Source of the DNA: Myxococcales bacterium
GTDB taxonomy: Bacteria; Myxococcota_A; Bradymonadia; UBA7976; UBA1532
NCBI GenBank assembly: GCA_002731825.1
Contig: PCCS01000035.1
Coordinates: forward strand, 1 to 64,000
Length of the DNA stretch: 64,000 nucleotides
Reading direction: 5' to 3'
Each line of letters opens with the position of its first letter. Positions within the stretch are counted from its first letter, which is position 1. Below are positions 9,832-20,743 of the stretch, piece by piece. Under the pieces are notes generated by a model. That model ran no database searches. It was not told where the DNA came from and saw only the letters and a list, made by a program, of their open reading frames with translations. The position numbers and the translations under genes were made by a program.

Positions 9832-11355
9832 TTAGTGATCGGAGTAATCAGCCTTGTCAACGCTCGAAACATATTCCTCGAGCGACTGGACTAAGCCGTC
9901 AATGGTATATTCATGAGCAACCGCAACAACCCGAAAGCCATTTTCGGCCGCAGTCTGAGCAGTAACAGGCCCGATACAAACAACAACGCAGGTCGAGCGA
10001 ATATGTTCTAAATTTGTTGAATTAAATTTCGAGACAAAGTTTGTCACTGTACTCGAGGACGTAAAGGTTATGATGTCAAACGCCCCATCGATAAGGCGTT
10101 CATGAACACCCAAGTCGACCTGAGCCGGGACCGTTTTATAGACAGGCAAAACAACGACATCGGCCGCTACACGGAGTGCATCGGGTAAGGTATTGCGAGC
10201 GATCAGTGCCCTGGGAATCAGAATCTTCTGGCCCGCCAAACTGACTTGCCCCAACGCATCCAGCAAGCCCTCGGCAACGTATCGTTTCGGCACAAGGTCT
10301 GCCACGAGGCCGCGCTTGACCAGTCCTTCGGCCGTCGCAGGACCAATACAGGCAATTTTGATCGTGCCGAAAATGCGCAAGTCAGCTCCGGCGTCGAGAA
10401 GTTGATCCAGAAAGAAATTGACGGCATTGGCGCTGGTGAAAACAACCCAGTCAAAACACTGAAATGTACTGATTACCTCGGCTATCCCATCAGGTATTGG
10501 TTCAAAATCAATGGTTGGATACGGAATCACCTGGGCGCCTAGGTCGCTTAATCGTGTCGAGAGTTCGCCACGTTGCCGATGACTGCGAGTAACGACGATT
10601 CGTTGGCCAAACAGTGGTCGCTTTTCATACCAGGAAATTGTTCTTCGTAGGTTGACAATCTCGCCGATGACAATCGTCATCGGTGCTGTCATTTTTTGAG
10701 CCGCCGCCGCATCGACCATCCCGTCTAAGTCGGTGACGACCGTCTGCTGGTCCGCGCGGGTTGCCCAGCGAACCAGAGCGACAGGCGTTTTCTGCGGACG
10801 TCCAGCCGCGATCAAGTTATCTCGAACCCGCGACAGCCGTTTAGCAGCCATATAGAAAACGATGGTATCAAGGGATGCGAGGGCCCCCCAATTTAAGTCT
10901 GTATCAGGTTCATCGTCCCTCGAATGACCAGTACACAGGCCAAGCGTTGAACCGTAATCGCGATGAGTTACAGGGATCCCTGCATAAGCGCAGCTCGCAA
11001 TGGCTGCGGTAACACCGGGCACGACTTCAAATTCCAACCCGACTTTGCGCAGAGCCTCCGCCTCCTCCCCGCCGCGCCCAAAGACAAAGGGATCGCCACC
11101 TTTGAGGCGCACGACATGTCTACCTAGCCGACATTCATCAACCAGACGTTGACAGATCTCAGCTTGGGTCATCCGATAACTGGACCGCCCAGTTGGCACA
11201 AGGAGGGCGTCTGCCCGTGTATGTTGTAGGATCTCCGGATTGACCAAATAATCATAAATGACCGTGTCCGCTCGTCTGAGCAATGTCTGGCCTCGAAGCG
11301 TCAATAACCCTGGATCCCAAGGCCCCGCGCCGACGAGGTAGACTCGGCCTGCCAC
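9832..11355 (-). CDS. cobA-hemD: Fused uroporphyrinogen-III C-methyltransferase / uroporphyrinogen-III synthase
   Basis: The 507-residue cytosolic fusion covers two steps around uroporphyrinogen III. Residues 1-245 are the SAM-dependent methyltransferase (SUMT/CobA), with VYLVGAGPWDPGLLTLRG at the N-terminus and RLKGGDPFVFGRGGEE as the second motif. It makes precorrin-2 toward sirohaem or cobamides. Residues about 250-500 are uroporphyrinogen-III synthase (HemD), poorly conserved as usual, with VFTSANAVNFF and ITFTSSSTVTNF as its typical segments. The start is GTG, immediately after the TGA of hemC (TGAGTG), which indicates coupled translation. The same fusion is known in other bacteria. Sirohaem or cobamide synthesis is implied, but no dehydrogenase or chelatase is in the window. 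Confidence 0.93.
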   Translation of the reverse strand: MAGRVYLVGAGPWDPGLLTLRGQTLLRRADTVIYDYLVNPEILQHTRADALLVPTGRSSYRMTQAEICQRLVDECRLGRHVVRLKGGDPFVFGRGGEEAEALRKVGLEFEVVPGVTAAIASCAYAGIPVTHRDYGSTLGLCTGHSRDDEPDTDLNWGALASLDTIVFYMAAKRLSRVRDNLIAAGRPQKTPVALVRWATRADQQTVVTDLDGMVDAAAAQKMTAPMTIVIGEIVNLRRTISWYEKRPLFGQRIVVTRSHRQRGELSTRLSDLGAQVIPYPTIDFEPIPDGIAEVISTFQCFDWVVFTSANAVNFFLDQLLDAGADLRIFGTIKIACIGPATAEGLVKRGLVADLVPKRYVAEGLLDALGQVSLAGQKILIPRALIARNTLPDALRVAADVVVLPVYKTVPAQVDLGVHERLIDGAFDIITFTSSSTVTNFVSKFNSTNLEHIRSTCVVVCIGPVTAQTAAENGFRVVAVAHEYTIDGLVQSLEEYVSSVDKADYSDH

Positions 11356-12282
11356 TCAGCCCCGCCCCCTCAAACGAGCGAGTATGTCTCGACCACCTGC
11401 ATCGAGCAGGAGCTGGGCTACGTCTCGACCCAACTGGTCAGCGTCACGACCAAATCGGGTTTCAATAAGCCTCGTTTGCCCATCGGTCGTTGCGATGAAT
11501 GCCCTGAGTCGTAAGTGGTCGCCGTCGGCTGTCGCATAGCCGCCCACCGGTACTCGACAATCTCCTTCGACAGCCCGCATGAAGGCGCGCTCGGCTGTCA
11601 CACAATGTGCGGTTTGTTCGTCATGCAGCGCAGACAACACGGCCAATGTCTCCGCGTCATCGTCTCGACATTCAATGGCGAGTGCGCCCTGACCCACGGC
11701 TGGAATCCATTTTTCCGGATTGAGCGGAGAAAAGTCATAGCGGTCCTCAGTTTGTGTCAACCCCAGCCTCAATAAACCCGCCATAGCAAGGATGACAGCA
11801 TCAACACGCCGCTCGCCGGACTCATACAAGCGGCCCATACGCGTTTGCACGTTCCCTCGAATAGGTTCCGTCCGCGCATCCGGCCAGCGCTCTTGGGCAA
11901 GGGCCATTCTTCGAAGACTGGCCGTACCAACGAGAGTCGGGTCCTCTACATCATCAACTCGCCGAACGATACAGTCTCGCACATCAGCGCGAGTTGGAAT
12001 TGCCCCTAAGACCATACCCTCGGGCAATTGAGTCGGCATGTCCTTCAAACTATGCACGGCGCAATGTACAGCCTTGGCATACAAACCTTCTTCGAGTTCT
12101 TTGGTAAACAAACCCTTACCACCGATCTCAGCTAAGGGTTTATCCAAGATGTGATCACCCATGGTTTTGTAGACCACAAGTTCTGTCTCGAGACCGGGGT
12201 GCTTTTCACGCAGACGGTCTGCGACATAGTTCGCTTGCCAGAGCGCTAATGCGGATCCTCGGGTTGCAATTCTAAACGTCAC
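11356..12282 (-). CDS. hemC: Hydroxymethylbilane synthase (porphobilinogen deaminase)
   Basis: This 308-residue cytosolic enzyme polymerises four porphobilinogens into hydroxymethylbilane. Family signatures are ATRGSALALWQA at the N-terminus, HSLKDMPTQLPEGM near residue 80, the GTASLRR substrate-binding motif near 120, and the cofactor Cys in EGDCRVPVGGYA (Cys242), which carries the dipyrromethane primer. Length is normal. The start is GTG and overlaps the hemA stop by one base (TAGTG); the stop abuts cobA-hemD. Order hemX, hemA, hemC, cobA-hemD matches the hem operons of many bacteria. Confidence 0.96.
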   Translation of the reverse strand: MTFRIATRGSALALWQANYVADRLREKHPGLETELVVYKTMGDHILDKPLAEIGGKGLFTKELEEGLYAKAVHCAVHSLKDMPTQLPEGMVLGAIPTRADVRDCIVRRVDDVEDPTLVGTASLRRMALAQERWPDARTEPIRGNVQTRMGRLYESGERRVDAVILAMAGLLRLGLTQTEDRYDFSPLNPEKWIPAVGQGALAIECRDDDAETLAVLSALHDEQTAHCVTAERAFMRAVEGDCRVPVGGYATADGDHLRLRAFIATTDGQTRLIETRFGRDADQLGRDVAQLLLDAGGRDILARLRGRG

Positions 12283-13553
12283 TATTGGCTCCGTTCGTCT
12301 AGACCAAAAATACGTCTGATAATACCGATAGACTGTTCGCTATTGCCCTCGGCTGCCTGCTTTTTCAATTCCGTCAACGCGCCGTGGAGTACCTTGTTGA
12401 GAAGTCCATCCGCTAATTGCCCCATCAGCTCTTCATCCAGGGACCCATTCGACGTGAGACGCCGCCGAAATTTGTCGACTTCCGATGCTTTCATAACCGC
12501 GATCTGTTCCTTTAATTCCATAATCGTCGGTTTGAGGGCAAGCCCCGAAAGTTCCCCAATAAAGCGCTGCGCTTGCTCAAAAACCACAGCCTCAGCGAGG
12601 CGTGCCTCAGTAGCTCTGGTCTCTTTATTCTCATTAGAAATCCCGTTTAAATCATCAACGTCATAAACGTAAACATTATCCATCTGGTTGAGATCAGGGC
12701 ACACATTTCTAGGCACCGCGATATCGATGAAAAAAATTGGGCGGTACTTTCTCGCCTTCATCACCGTCTTCATCATCTTAACATCGACGAGATGAGTCTT
12801 GGACGCTGTCGATGTGATGACGATGTCGACAAGACTCAGAAGTTGACCCAGTTCATTTAGATAACGCGGATGCCCTTGAAGCTCATTAGATAATGCCTGA
12901 GCACGCTCGAAACTACGATTGGCCACGTAAAGCTGAGAAATACCGGCATCGCGAATGTGTCGAGCAGCTAACTGCCCCATCTTGCCTGCACCAACCAGCG
13001 CGGCCTTCTTATCGTCGAGTTGACCAAATATTTGCCGAGCAAGTTGAATGGCAACACTGCTGATAGAAATGGCATGCTCGCCAATTCCGGTTTCACTCCG
13101 CACCTTCTTAGCAACGGAGAATGCGCGTTCAACAGCACGGTTGAGCAGTGGACCGGTTACGCCTGCTTTCCGGCATTTAGAATACGCTGATTTAAGCTGG
13201 CCTAGAATCTGAGGTTCACCAACGATCATGCTATCCAGACTGGCCGCCACCCGAAAAAGATGATGAATCGCTTCTCCACCACTGTGTTCATAGACATGAG
13301 GTACCAGTTTTCCAAGGCTGGTTTGACCCACGTCTGCCAGGATATGCCCCAGGGATTCCCCCAAACCAGACACGGAATGACCCGCGCCATATAATTCAAC
13401 CCGGTTGCACGTCGAGACAACAAATGACTCTTGCAGGCCCGCCTGACGAATCCGCTGCGCAGTTGTCGCCAACGACTCATCAAGAATCGAAAACTTTTCC
13501 CGCAGCTGAATCGGCGCGGTCTTGTGATTCAAACCGAGAACAAAAAATTGCAT
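12282..13553 (-). CDS. hemA: Glutamyl-tRNA reductase
   Basis: This 423-residue enzyme makes glutamate-1-semialdehyde from glutamyl-tRNA, the committed step of C5-pathway tetrapyrrole synthesis. I start it at 13553 (MQFFVLGLNHKTAPIQLREK), the standard N-terminus, rather than at a codon ten residues upstream that overlaps hemX. The catalytic Cys is in VVSTCNRVELYG (Cys49). IVGEPQILGQ follows near residue 105, then an NADPH-binding loop ALVGAGKMGQLAARHI and a C-terminal dimerisation helix region. The start lies one base past the hemX stop. The C5 route means no ALA synthase is needed. Confidence 0.95.
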   Translation of the reverse strand: MQFFVLGLNHKTAPIQLREKFSILDESLATTAQRIRQAGLQESFVVSTCNRVELYGAGHSVSGLGESLGHILADVGQTSLGKLVPHVYEHSGGEAIHHLFRVAASLDSMIVGEPQILGQLKSAYSKCRKAGVTGPLLNRAVERAFSVAKKVRSETGIGEHAISISSVAIQLARQIFGQLDDKKAALVGAGKMGQLAARHIRDAGISQLYVANRSFERAQALSNELQGHPRYLNELGQLLSLVDIVITSTASKTHLVDVKMMKTVMKARKYRPIFFIDIAVPRNVCPDLNQMDNVYVYDVDDLNGISNENKETRATEARLAEAVVFEQAQRFIGELSGLALKPTIMELKEQIAVMKASEVDKFRRRLTSNGSLDEELMGQLADGLLNKVLHGALTELKKQAAEGNSEQSIGIIRRIFGLDERSQ

Positions 13554-13554
13554 C

Positions 13555-14331
13555 TTAAGCAGTACCTGACGAATACAAACCAACGACCATGAACGCCGCT
13601 ATACATCCGATGATTGTCAGCGTCGCTGCGTTTCGCCCCCGCCAACCAGCAGTCAGACGGGCCTGTAATACGATGCCGTAAATGAGCCAAGAAAGACTCG
13701 CCAGAATATAAGCAAGCTTAATTTCATCTGTACCCGAACGAACCGCTTGAGCACTGCCCAGAAGGAGGGCAACCGTGTAAAACGGAAAACCAATGCTGAT
13801 GATTTTAAGCGCAAGATTATCGAGAATGCTTAGGGGTGGCAGCTTGCCCGGAAGGGAGAGCTTGCGCTTTATCCGACCAGAAACAAATAAGTATAAAATT
13901 GAAATGGCTGCGGCGAGCGCAAAGGCGACGACACCCAAGAACGCGAGTGAAATATGAATCCACAGGACCCAGTCAGCCAGGGGGCCAGCCAATATATCGG
14001 AGGCCTCGGCGGCGATGAAAATGCTGATAATCGATAAGACGGTAGACAGAGCAGAGACTAAGCTGCCCAGAGCTGAGATAGGATACCGGCGCTCCAGGAA
14101 CAGAAAAATAGCGCCCAGTATCCATCCCGAAGCGAGCAGCCAAGGTCGTAAACCCACACAGAGCGGGAAGTAGGCTGCGCCGATGGGAAAAGCGATAAGC
14201 CAATACAGCGTCGCCGCTGTGTACAGCCGCCTTGGCAATAACCGCCCGTCCTTGCTCGTAGCGAGGTCGACTAAGTAAGCGAGGGTGGCAGAGGCGTAGG
14301 CGACCGCGCCGATAATGAGCATTGTGCGCAT
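13555..14331 (-). CDS. hemX: HemX / CcsA-like polytopic membrane protein
   Basis: The 258-residue protein has about eight hydrophobic helices and resembles the HemX branch of the cytochrome c assembly (CcsA/CcmC) family: WIHISLAFLGVVAFALAAAISILYLF is split here as WIHISLAF, then FALAAAISILY, with FPFYTVALLLGSAQA later. The Trp-rich haem-handling motif of true CcsA/CcmC is not visible, which favours HemX. In Bacillus, HemX limits the level of HemA; here the gene lies directly upstream of hemA, one base apart, consistent with the same role. Function beyond that is inferred. A GGGGA element precedes the ATG. The 166 bp upstream, before trxA, contain a CAGCGC/GCGCTG inverted repeat (about 14454-14478) but no gene. 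Confidence 0.8.
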   Translation of the reverse strand: MRTMLIIGAVAYASATLAYLVDLATSKDGRLLPRRLYTAATLYWLIAFPIGAAYFPLCVGLRPWLLASGWILGAIFLFLERRYPISALGSLVSALSTVLSIISIFIAAEASDILAGPLADWVLWIHISLAFLGVVAFALAAAISILYLFVSGRIKRKLSLPGKLPPLSILDNLALKIISIGFPFYTVALLLGSAQAVRSGTDEIKLAYILASLSWLIYGIVLQARLTAGWRGRNAATLTIIGCIAAFMVVGLYSSGTA

Positions 14332-14497
14332 GCAATTTTCCCCTACACCAGGCCATGAACCTTAGACAGTGTGCCACCATTCGATGGAATTACGAAATAC
14401 AACGCACCAAAAGGGGGATGCAATCAAAGGTCGACGTCCACGAGACAGCAGCTCAGCGCTGGAGCAACAGGTGCGCTGCCCACAGCAGTGGGATGAC

Positions 14498-14827
14498 TTA
14501 GAGCGCGGCTTCGGCCAGATCTCTGAGGGCACCCAAAGGATTGCCCGGCATGCCATTTAATTGATTAACGACCTGACCATTCTTGAAAACTAAGATTGCG
14601 GGAATCCCGCGGATGCCATACGTGACAGCCAGCTGTTGATTGTTATCGACGTTAATCTTCGCGACCTTGACACGACCCTCATATTCAGTGCCGAGTGTCT
14701 CGACATGGGGTGCGATTGCGCGACAAGGCCCGCACCAAGGCGCCCAAAAGTCGACAATTACAGGTACATCACTATCGATAACCTGATTTTGAAAATCTGC
14801 CTGATTTACATCTACGTAACTGCCCAT
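14498..14827 (-). CDS. trxA: Thioredoxin
   Basis: A 109-residue classical thioredoxin that reduces disulfides in cytosolic proteins. The active site WCGPC lies at residues 31-35 inside VDFWAPWCGPCRAIAP. The cis-Pro loop (GIPAILVF) and the buried Asp (VDFW) are present. The start has AAAGGA seven bases upstream. It follows rodA by 22 bp and may be co-transcribed with the cell-shape genes. There is no signal peptide, so it is not an envelope redox protein. Confidence 0.95.
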   Translation of the reverse strand: MGSYVDVNQADFQNQVIDSDVPVIVDFWAPWCGPCRAIAPHVETLGTEYEGRVKVAKINVDNNQQLAVTYGIRGIPAILVFKNGQVVNQLNGMPGNPLGALRDLAEAAL

Positions 14828-14849
14828 GATTTATCCTTTCTCTGATCGA

Positions 14850-15953
14850 TTATGAAAGACGCGACTGAAACATGCTCCGCCGGACCTCGATATTCAACAA
14901 TAATCCGATTGCCACCATCACGGTGAGTGCTGATGTCCCCCCGTAACTGAGCAACGGTAGCGTCACTCCCGTCACCGGGAGAATATTCAGTACCATCCCA
15001 ATATTCATCAGGACGTGCCAGAAGATAAGCGCACCAACGCCTATGGCAACCCCTGCCGCAAATCTATCTCTCGCTCGAGCAGCCGCCCGTAGAGCAGATA
15101 AGACCAGTAGGAAGTAGAGTAAGAGGACTGTAGATCCCCCGACAAAACCATGTTCCTCGGACAAATGTGCAAAGACAAAGTCTGTATGATTTTCGGGAAG
15201 AAATTCACCGGCCACCTGCGTACCCGAGCCATGTCCTTTGCCGAGAAATCCGCCACTACCAACGGCGATACGCGCCTGCCTCGCATGCCAGCCCGTCCGG
15301 AGTTTGTCACCGTCACTGTCCAATAAGGTCAAGATTCGGTTTTTCTGATAATCATGGAGGACAAAGGTCCAAAGTCCAGGCGCGATGAAAAGCGCAGTCA
15401 AAACAATGGAGATAAACGCTCGTCGCTGCAGCTTTTCAAAAATGACCATTGTTCCACCGATGAAAAGGAGCATAAGCGTATGACCCAAGTCGGGTTCTTT
15501 GAGTACCAAGAACATGGGTACACCGAGCAATAAGGCCACAGGGATAAGATCGCCAAGACCGTACCCATCGGGACGTGCAACTCGATGGAACCAACCTGCA
15601 AGGCTCAGTATGACCGCTAATTTCGCAAGTTCGGACGGTTGAAAACCTGCGAAGCCAAGGTCGAGCCAGCGTCTCGACCCATTGACTTCTTTTCCGATCA
15701 CCAGCACCAAAGCAAGTGTGATGATGACCGCCACGTAAAAGACGGGAATGAGCTGCCGAATGATGCGTACGTCGATCATGGCAACGACAAACATCAGAAC
15801 TGAACCGGCCGCCAGCCAAACAAGCTGAGTAATATGAACTTGGCTGTCTGTTCCAATTCCCGTTGAGTGTAAGTTAATGACACTAATGGCGCTGAGCGCG
15901 ATGACGATAAAAACAACGCCCCAGGGGATCAATCGCCAGGAAAAGTTGTTCAT
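14850..15953 (-). CDS. rodA: RodA, SEDS peptidoglycan glycosyltransferase
   Basis: A 367-residue inner-membrane protein with about ten helices. It belongs to the SEDS family (RodA/FtsW), which polymerises glycan strands from lipid II during side-wall growth. Visible signatures are FQPSELAKLAVILSLAGWF, HTDFVFAHLSEEHGFVGG and the C-terminal GVTLPLLSYGGTS. Length matches RodA rather than FtsW, and the gene overlaps mrdA by four bases (ATGA), its usual partner transpeptidase gene. It acts with PBP2 and MreBCD in the elongasome. Confidence 0.95.
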   Translation of the reverse strand: MNNFSWRLIPWGVVFIVIALSAISVINLHSTGIGTDSQVHITQLVWLAAGSVLMFVVAMIDVRIIRQLIPVFYVAVIITLALVLVIGKEVNGSRRWLDLGFAGFQPSELAKLAVILSLAGWFHRVARPDGYGLGDLIPVALLLGVPMFLVLKEPDLGHTLMLLFIGGTMVIFEKLQRRAFISIVLTALFIAPGLWTFVLHDYQKNRILTLLDSDGDKLRTGWHARQARIAVGSGGFLGKGHGSGTQVAGEFLPENHTDFVFAHLSEEHGFVGGSTVLLLYFLLVLSALRAAARARDRFAAGVAIGVGALIFWHVLMNIGMVLNILPVTGVTLPLLSYGGTSALTVMVAIGLLLNIEVRRSMFQSRLS

Positions 15954-17947
15954 CGATTACGGTCCGACTGCGCTGTTTCTGACTGGGCAAACAAAGTAAA
16001 GTTTCGATTATACTGATCTAAAATTTTACGGATGACAGGTGCAGCCTGTTTCCCACCACTGCCGCCGTGTTCAATGAACACAACCACGGCAATTTTAGGG
16101 ACATCGTACGGTGCATAGGCAGCAAACCACGCGTGGTCTCGCTCGCGAAAATGCCGAATGACATGTCGATTGCGGCCTCGACCCAACTTTCGAACCTGAG
16201 CTGTTCCCGTCTTGCCGCCAATCAGACCGTCTTTGACGGCTGCGAGGTGGCCCGTACCAAATTCCTCGTCATGAACAGCTTGCCTCAAGCCTTCGTTAAT
16301 GGACTCTAGAAAGTCAGCCTGATCGGCCAGTGTATCCACGACGGTTGGTTTGGCTTCCCGTACGATGCTGCCGTCGCTTCGAATGACTCGATTCACAACA
16401 TAGGGTTTTAAGATACGACCTCCGTTTGCCAATGCGGCATAGGCTACAGCGACTTGAAGCGGTGTTGTGCGCACATCACCCTGACCTACGGCCGTCGATA
16501 GCGCGAGTCCATATTGGTAACCACCTGGAGTTGTCTCATCGTGATAGGCTTTGGTCGGCATGAGCCCTTTGGACTCACCATTGATGGATAACCCCGTCCG
16601 TCGACCGAAACCAAAACGACGCCCATATTGAGCGAGTCGATCAATACCAATTTGCTCACCCAACTTATAGAAGTAGACATCCGCAGAGGCCGATAAGGCT
16701 CTCGCAAGATTGATCCGACCATGTCCTGACCGCTTATGACAGTGAAAGGTACGATTACCAAACTCATATGCGCCGGGGCTTTCGATCAATTCAAGTGGAT
16801 CGAGCATGCCTAAATCCATGGCGGCAAAGGCCGTCACTATTTTGTAGACGGACCCCGGAAAATAAGCTTGGACGCTTTTATCAACCATGGGTTTGTGCGG
16901 GTCGTTATCGATGGCTTGTTTTCGACGCCTTGTTAGGCGACCCGACCACACATTTGGGTCAAAGGTTGGTTTCGATACAATGCCAAGAACGGCGCCGGTT
17001 TGGACCTCAATGACGACAGCAGCTCCAGAATCTCGACCCGACATGGCGCTGGTTAACATTCTCTGAATTTTTGCATCGATTGAGAGTTCGACATCAAAGC
17101 CACGTTTCGGATCTTCCCTCGGAACAATGCCTTCCATCGCTTTTTTGACCCAAGCGACGTCAGGTTTTTGTGCACGACCACTCGCGCTCACGACGTACCG
17201 CTCAAAGCCATCTTTGCCCGCCAGTTCGGATTCGAGGCGTCGCTCCAAACCCGCACGACCCAACATGGAATCAACGTGGTATCTGGGGTTGGCTCGTATC
17301 TCATAAGCGGTCGGGCGGCCAAGATAGCCTAATAGATGAGCACCAAGCTTCCACGGCTTGTCATCTTCATCCTCGTATTTATGTTCGTGCTGTGGGTAAC
17401 GGCGCATGTATCTATGGTCGACCAATATGCCAGAAATCGTTGCTCTCAGGCTCTCGATCTGAGCGACCTGTTTTCGGGTCAAGATCTTCCGTTTACCATC
17501 CACCACAAAAGGGACCGGGCGAAAACGATCGGCGCCGCGAGGCAACTTTAGCTGCTTGACCAAATCAAGGTAATGAATCGTGCGTACAGCATCTTTTTTT
17601 GAGCTGTTTTTTCCACCTTCTGTTTCATCGAAGATGGTCTTCAGCTCAGTGATCAAAGTCGGGATGTCATCATCTTTGAGGAGATAAGGCTGAAATGCCA
17701 AACCAAAAGCCGGCTCATGGACAGCCAACGTTGTTCCATTTCGGTCCAAAATAGACCCACGCTGAGCTGGCAGTCGCTTGGTTCGAACATAATTGTTCGA
17801 GGAAACCATTTTCAGCGTTGGTCCTTCAACGAATTGCAAGTACCCGAGGCGGCCGATGAGGATCATACAAATAGCGAGAGCGACCAAGGCAAAACGGACT
17901 GCTCTCCGTCGATATGCTGCGACGGGTAATTCCCCCTGTATTCGCAC
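15950..17947 (-). CDS. mrdA: Penicillin-binding protein 2 (elongation transpeptidase)
   Basis: This 665-residue bitopic membrane protein cross-links peptidoglycan during elongation. One N-terminal helix (about 17-35) is followed by a dimerisation/pedestal region with QRGSILDRNGTTLAVHEP, then the transpeptidase domain. Catalytic motifs are visible: SVYK (SxxK) in YFPGSVYKIVTAFAAMD, SAD in the SxN position in ALSASADVYFYKLG, and KTGT in GLIGGKTGTAQV. The start is GTG with GGGAG upstream. It sits between mreD (182-bp gap) and rodA (ATGA overlap). The gap holds no gene. Confidence 0.95.
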   Translation of the reverse strand: MRIQGELPVAAYRRRAVRFALVALAICMILIGRLGYLQFVEGPTLKMVSSNNYVRTKRLPAQRGSILDRNGTTLAVHEPAFGLAFQPYLLKDDDIPTLITELKTIFDETEGGKNSSKKDAVRTIHYLDLVKQLKLPRGADRFRPVPFVVDGKRKILTRKQVAQIESLRATISGILVDHRYMRRYPQHEHKYEDEDDKPWKLGAHLLGYLGRPTAYEIRANPRYHVDSMLGRAGLERRLESELAGKDGFERYVVSASGRAQKPDVAWVKKAMEGIVPREDPKRGFDVELSIDAKIQRMLTSAMSGRDSGAAVVIEVQTGAVLGIVSKPTFDPNVWSGRLTRRRKQAIDNDPHKPMVDKSVQAYFPGSVYKIVTAFAAMDLGMLDPLELIESPGAYEFGNRTFHCHKRSGHGRINLARALSASADVYFYKLGEQIGIDRLAQYGRRFGFGRRTGLSINGESKGLMPTKAYHDETTPGGYQYGLALSTAVGQGDVRTTPLQVAVAYAALANGGRILKPYVVNRVIRSDGSIVREAKPTVVDTLADQADFLESINEGLRQAVHDEEFGTGHLAAVKDGLIGGKTGTAQVRKLGRGRNRHVIRHFRERDHAWFAAYAPYDVPKIAVVVFIEHGGSGGKQAAPVIRKILDQYNRNFTLFAQSETAQSDRNR

Positions 17948-18129
17948 TCCTGCTCTCCCGTAGTTGGACTACCCAAGTGATGTATCCGAAACACCATGTG
18001 TAGCACATCTTGAACCATGGGGTTCAGCGTTTAATAGACTCTTGCTTTCGGTAAGGCTAACAGAACCTTGGCCTGGGTCAAACCAACCTGACGAGAACCG
18101 CATTCCCGCGGGTAAAAATAAAACCTCAG

Positions 18130-18630
18130 TCAGAAGGTTTCGAGGGTTGCCCGGTTCCGCCTTAAACCGTGAAGAATGTTCAAGGTTGCGACAAAGATCG
18201 GGGTCACCAATGCCATACACATTATGCGTGGGCCAAAGATAACCGCAAATTGAGGACCGACACGGCTGCCTCCACCCACTTTAACAGCGATCAATCCAAC
18301 CAGGATACTCAATAGACCCGCTAGAGCGCCGAGGACGATGAGGCCGATTCCGCGAAGCTGAATCCGGTCTGTTAATTGCAAAGACGCTAGGTAAATGATT
18401 AATCCCATCGCCGCTTGAGTACCCATTGGCCCCCCCGAAAAGCCATCTAACCAGAAACCGGTCATAAAAATGGCTGTCAAGGCCGAAAAACGCTCGCGTT
18501 TAGTCGCCAACCAAAGACAAAAGATAAACCAGAGTTGGGGTGTCCACGCTTCGCTACCAAAGATAATCGATAAGTAGACTTGGAGTACGGAGGCAAACAA
18601 GCCGAGAACAATCCAAATTAATAGACTCAT
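18130..18630 (-). CDS. mreD: Rod shape-determining protein MreD
   Basis: A 166-residue, five- to six-helix inner-membrane protein of the MreD family. It is recognised by its position after mreC and by the pattern of a small hydrophobic protein with SEAWTPQLWFIFCLWLA and GFWLDGFSGGPMGTQA, the latter resembling the conserved GxxxD segment near the third helix. It works with MreC to link MreB filaments to the wall synthases. Its ATG overlaps the mreC stop (ATGA). Confidence 0.85.
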   Translation of the reverse strand: MSLLIWIVLGLFASVLQVYLSIIFGSEAWTPQLWFIFCLWLATKRERFSALTAIFMTGFWLDGFSGGPMGTQAAMGLIIYLASLQLTDRIQLRGIGLIVLGALAGLLSILVGLIAVKVGGGSRVGPQFAVIFGPRIMCMALVTPIFVATLNILHGLRRNRATLETF

Positions 18631-19489
18631 TTCTTTTTCGCCTTGTAGCGCTTGCCATCAGGCTCTAACCCCGTCTCTCCAAGAACGACATAGACCAAGT
18701 CGAGCGCTTCGAAGTGGACGGCTGGAATGACGGAAATCTGACGTCGCGGCGCACGGGGATCTAGGCGGACTGTACCCAGGAGCAGCCCGGCTTGAAATCG
18801 GCCATCGTCACCGGTCGTCAAGACGCGTTCGCCATCCTGGGCCGACTCAGCGCGATCAACATATTTGAGTTCGGCACGATACGTTCTCTGGTCACCTGAC
18901 CCGACGGCGATCCCTCGAGTCCGGCTCTTTTCAAGAACCACGTCAACTGCGCTCCGAGCATCGGTGACCAGAAGCACTTCGGGCTTGTCATTCACAATCG
19001 CTCGGATCTGGCCGACAAGACCACCCGATGCGATCACAGACATACCAACCTCGAGCCCTTCAGATGCCTCTAATTCAATGCCGACAACACGGCTGAAAGA
19101 ACTGGCTGACTTCCGCGCAACCTTCGCCATTCTCAAGCGGAGGTCTTTACGATCTTCGGAAATGCCCAGAAGATTACGGAGTTGCCCATTTTCGTTTTTA
19201 ATATTTGTCAACTTAGCGCGCTCGGTCTCTAATTCGGAGACCCGTCGAGACAGCGTATCATTCTTTTTTATGATCCCCTGTGCATCAGCGACCGAGGAAG
19301 CAACATCCCGAACCGTGCCCCCCCATTCGGTCATCATATTGTGCACCGGCTCAGTCAAAGCCACGACACTACCGTGAATCATAGATGGTTCAAGACGACG
19401 GCTGTCGTAACGAATAGAGGCTAAGCAAATTAAGAAAAGGACGATTCCAGCACCGTAGACAGGTACCAGGCGTTGCTTGCGCTGACGCA

Positions 19490-19490
<1 letters not shown>
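18627..19490 (-). CDS. mreC: Rod shape-determining protein MreC
   Basis: The 287-residue protein has one N-terminal membrane helix (about 8-25), a coiled coil (about 60-105, ending in NIKNENGQLRNLLG) and the periplasmic beta domain, with VARKSASSFSRVVGIELEAS, ASGGLVGQI and TGDDGRFQAGLLLGTV as typical MreC segments. It scaffolds PBP2 and RodA. Start and mreB stop overlap by one base (TAATG). A short Lys-rich tail ends the protein. Confidence 0.94.
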
Positions 19491-20545
<1,055 letters not shown>

Positions 20546-20562
20546 TCAGAAAAGACCGCGGA

Positions 20563-20591
20563 TGTATAGCAGAGGAGGATCAGAACAGCAA
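20563..20591 (-). promoter_or_regulatory. Candidate sigma-70-type promoter of mreB
   Basis: On the minus strand TTGCTG (20591-20586) and TATACA (20568-20563) are 17 bp apart. The predicted start would lie about 30 bases before the mreB ATG. The -35 is poor (about three of six consensus bases), so this is tentative. Confidence 0.3.
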
Positions 20592-20678
20592 TATGAAAGG
20601 CGAAACAATCGCAGTAAAAAATTGATCGGGTTGACCAATGGCCGCTTGTCACCTAGGATGCCGCGTCCAAAACGTCAT

Positions 20679-20703
20679 CTAACCAAACGTGTTTTTCGGT
20701 TAG
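20679..20703. promoter_or_regulatory. Inverted repeat in the mreB/PpiD-like divergent region
   Basis: CTAACC (20679-20684) and GGTTAG (20698-20703) are inverted repeats with a 13-base centre. They lie just upstream of a TATATT -10 element (20721-20726) ahead of the PpiD-like gene, where an operator or sigma-factor site could be. No consensus -35 is visible at 17-18 bp from TATATT, which leaves room for an activator. Confidence 0.25.
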
Positions 20704-20743
20704 TTAGGCGAAAACTGAGCTATATTGAATAGGCGACTAGACA

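Noticed and set aside
9801-9872. N-terminal extension of the TAXI-like protein
   Set aside because: It would overlap cobA-hemD and lose the signal peptide; the start at 9800 has AAGGAGG.
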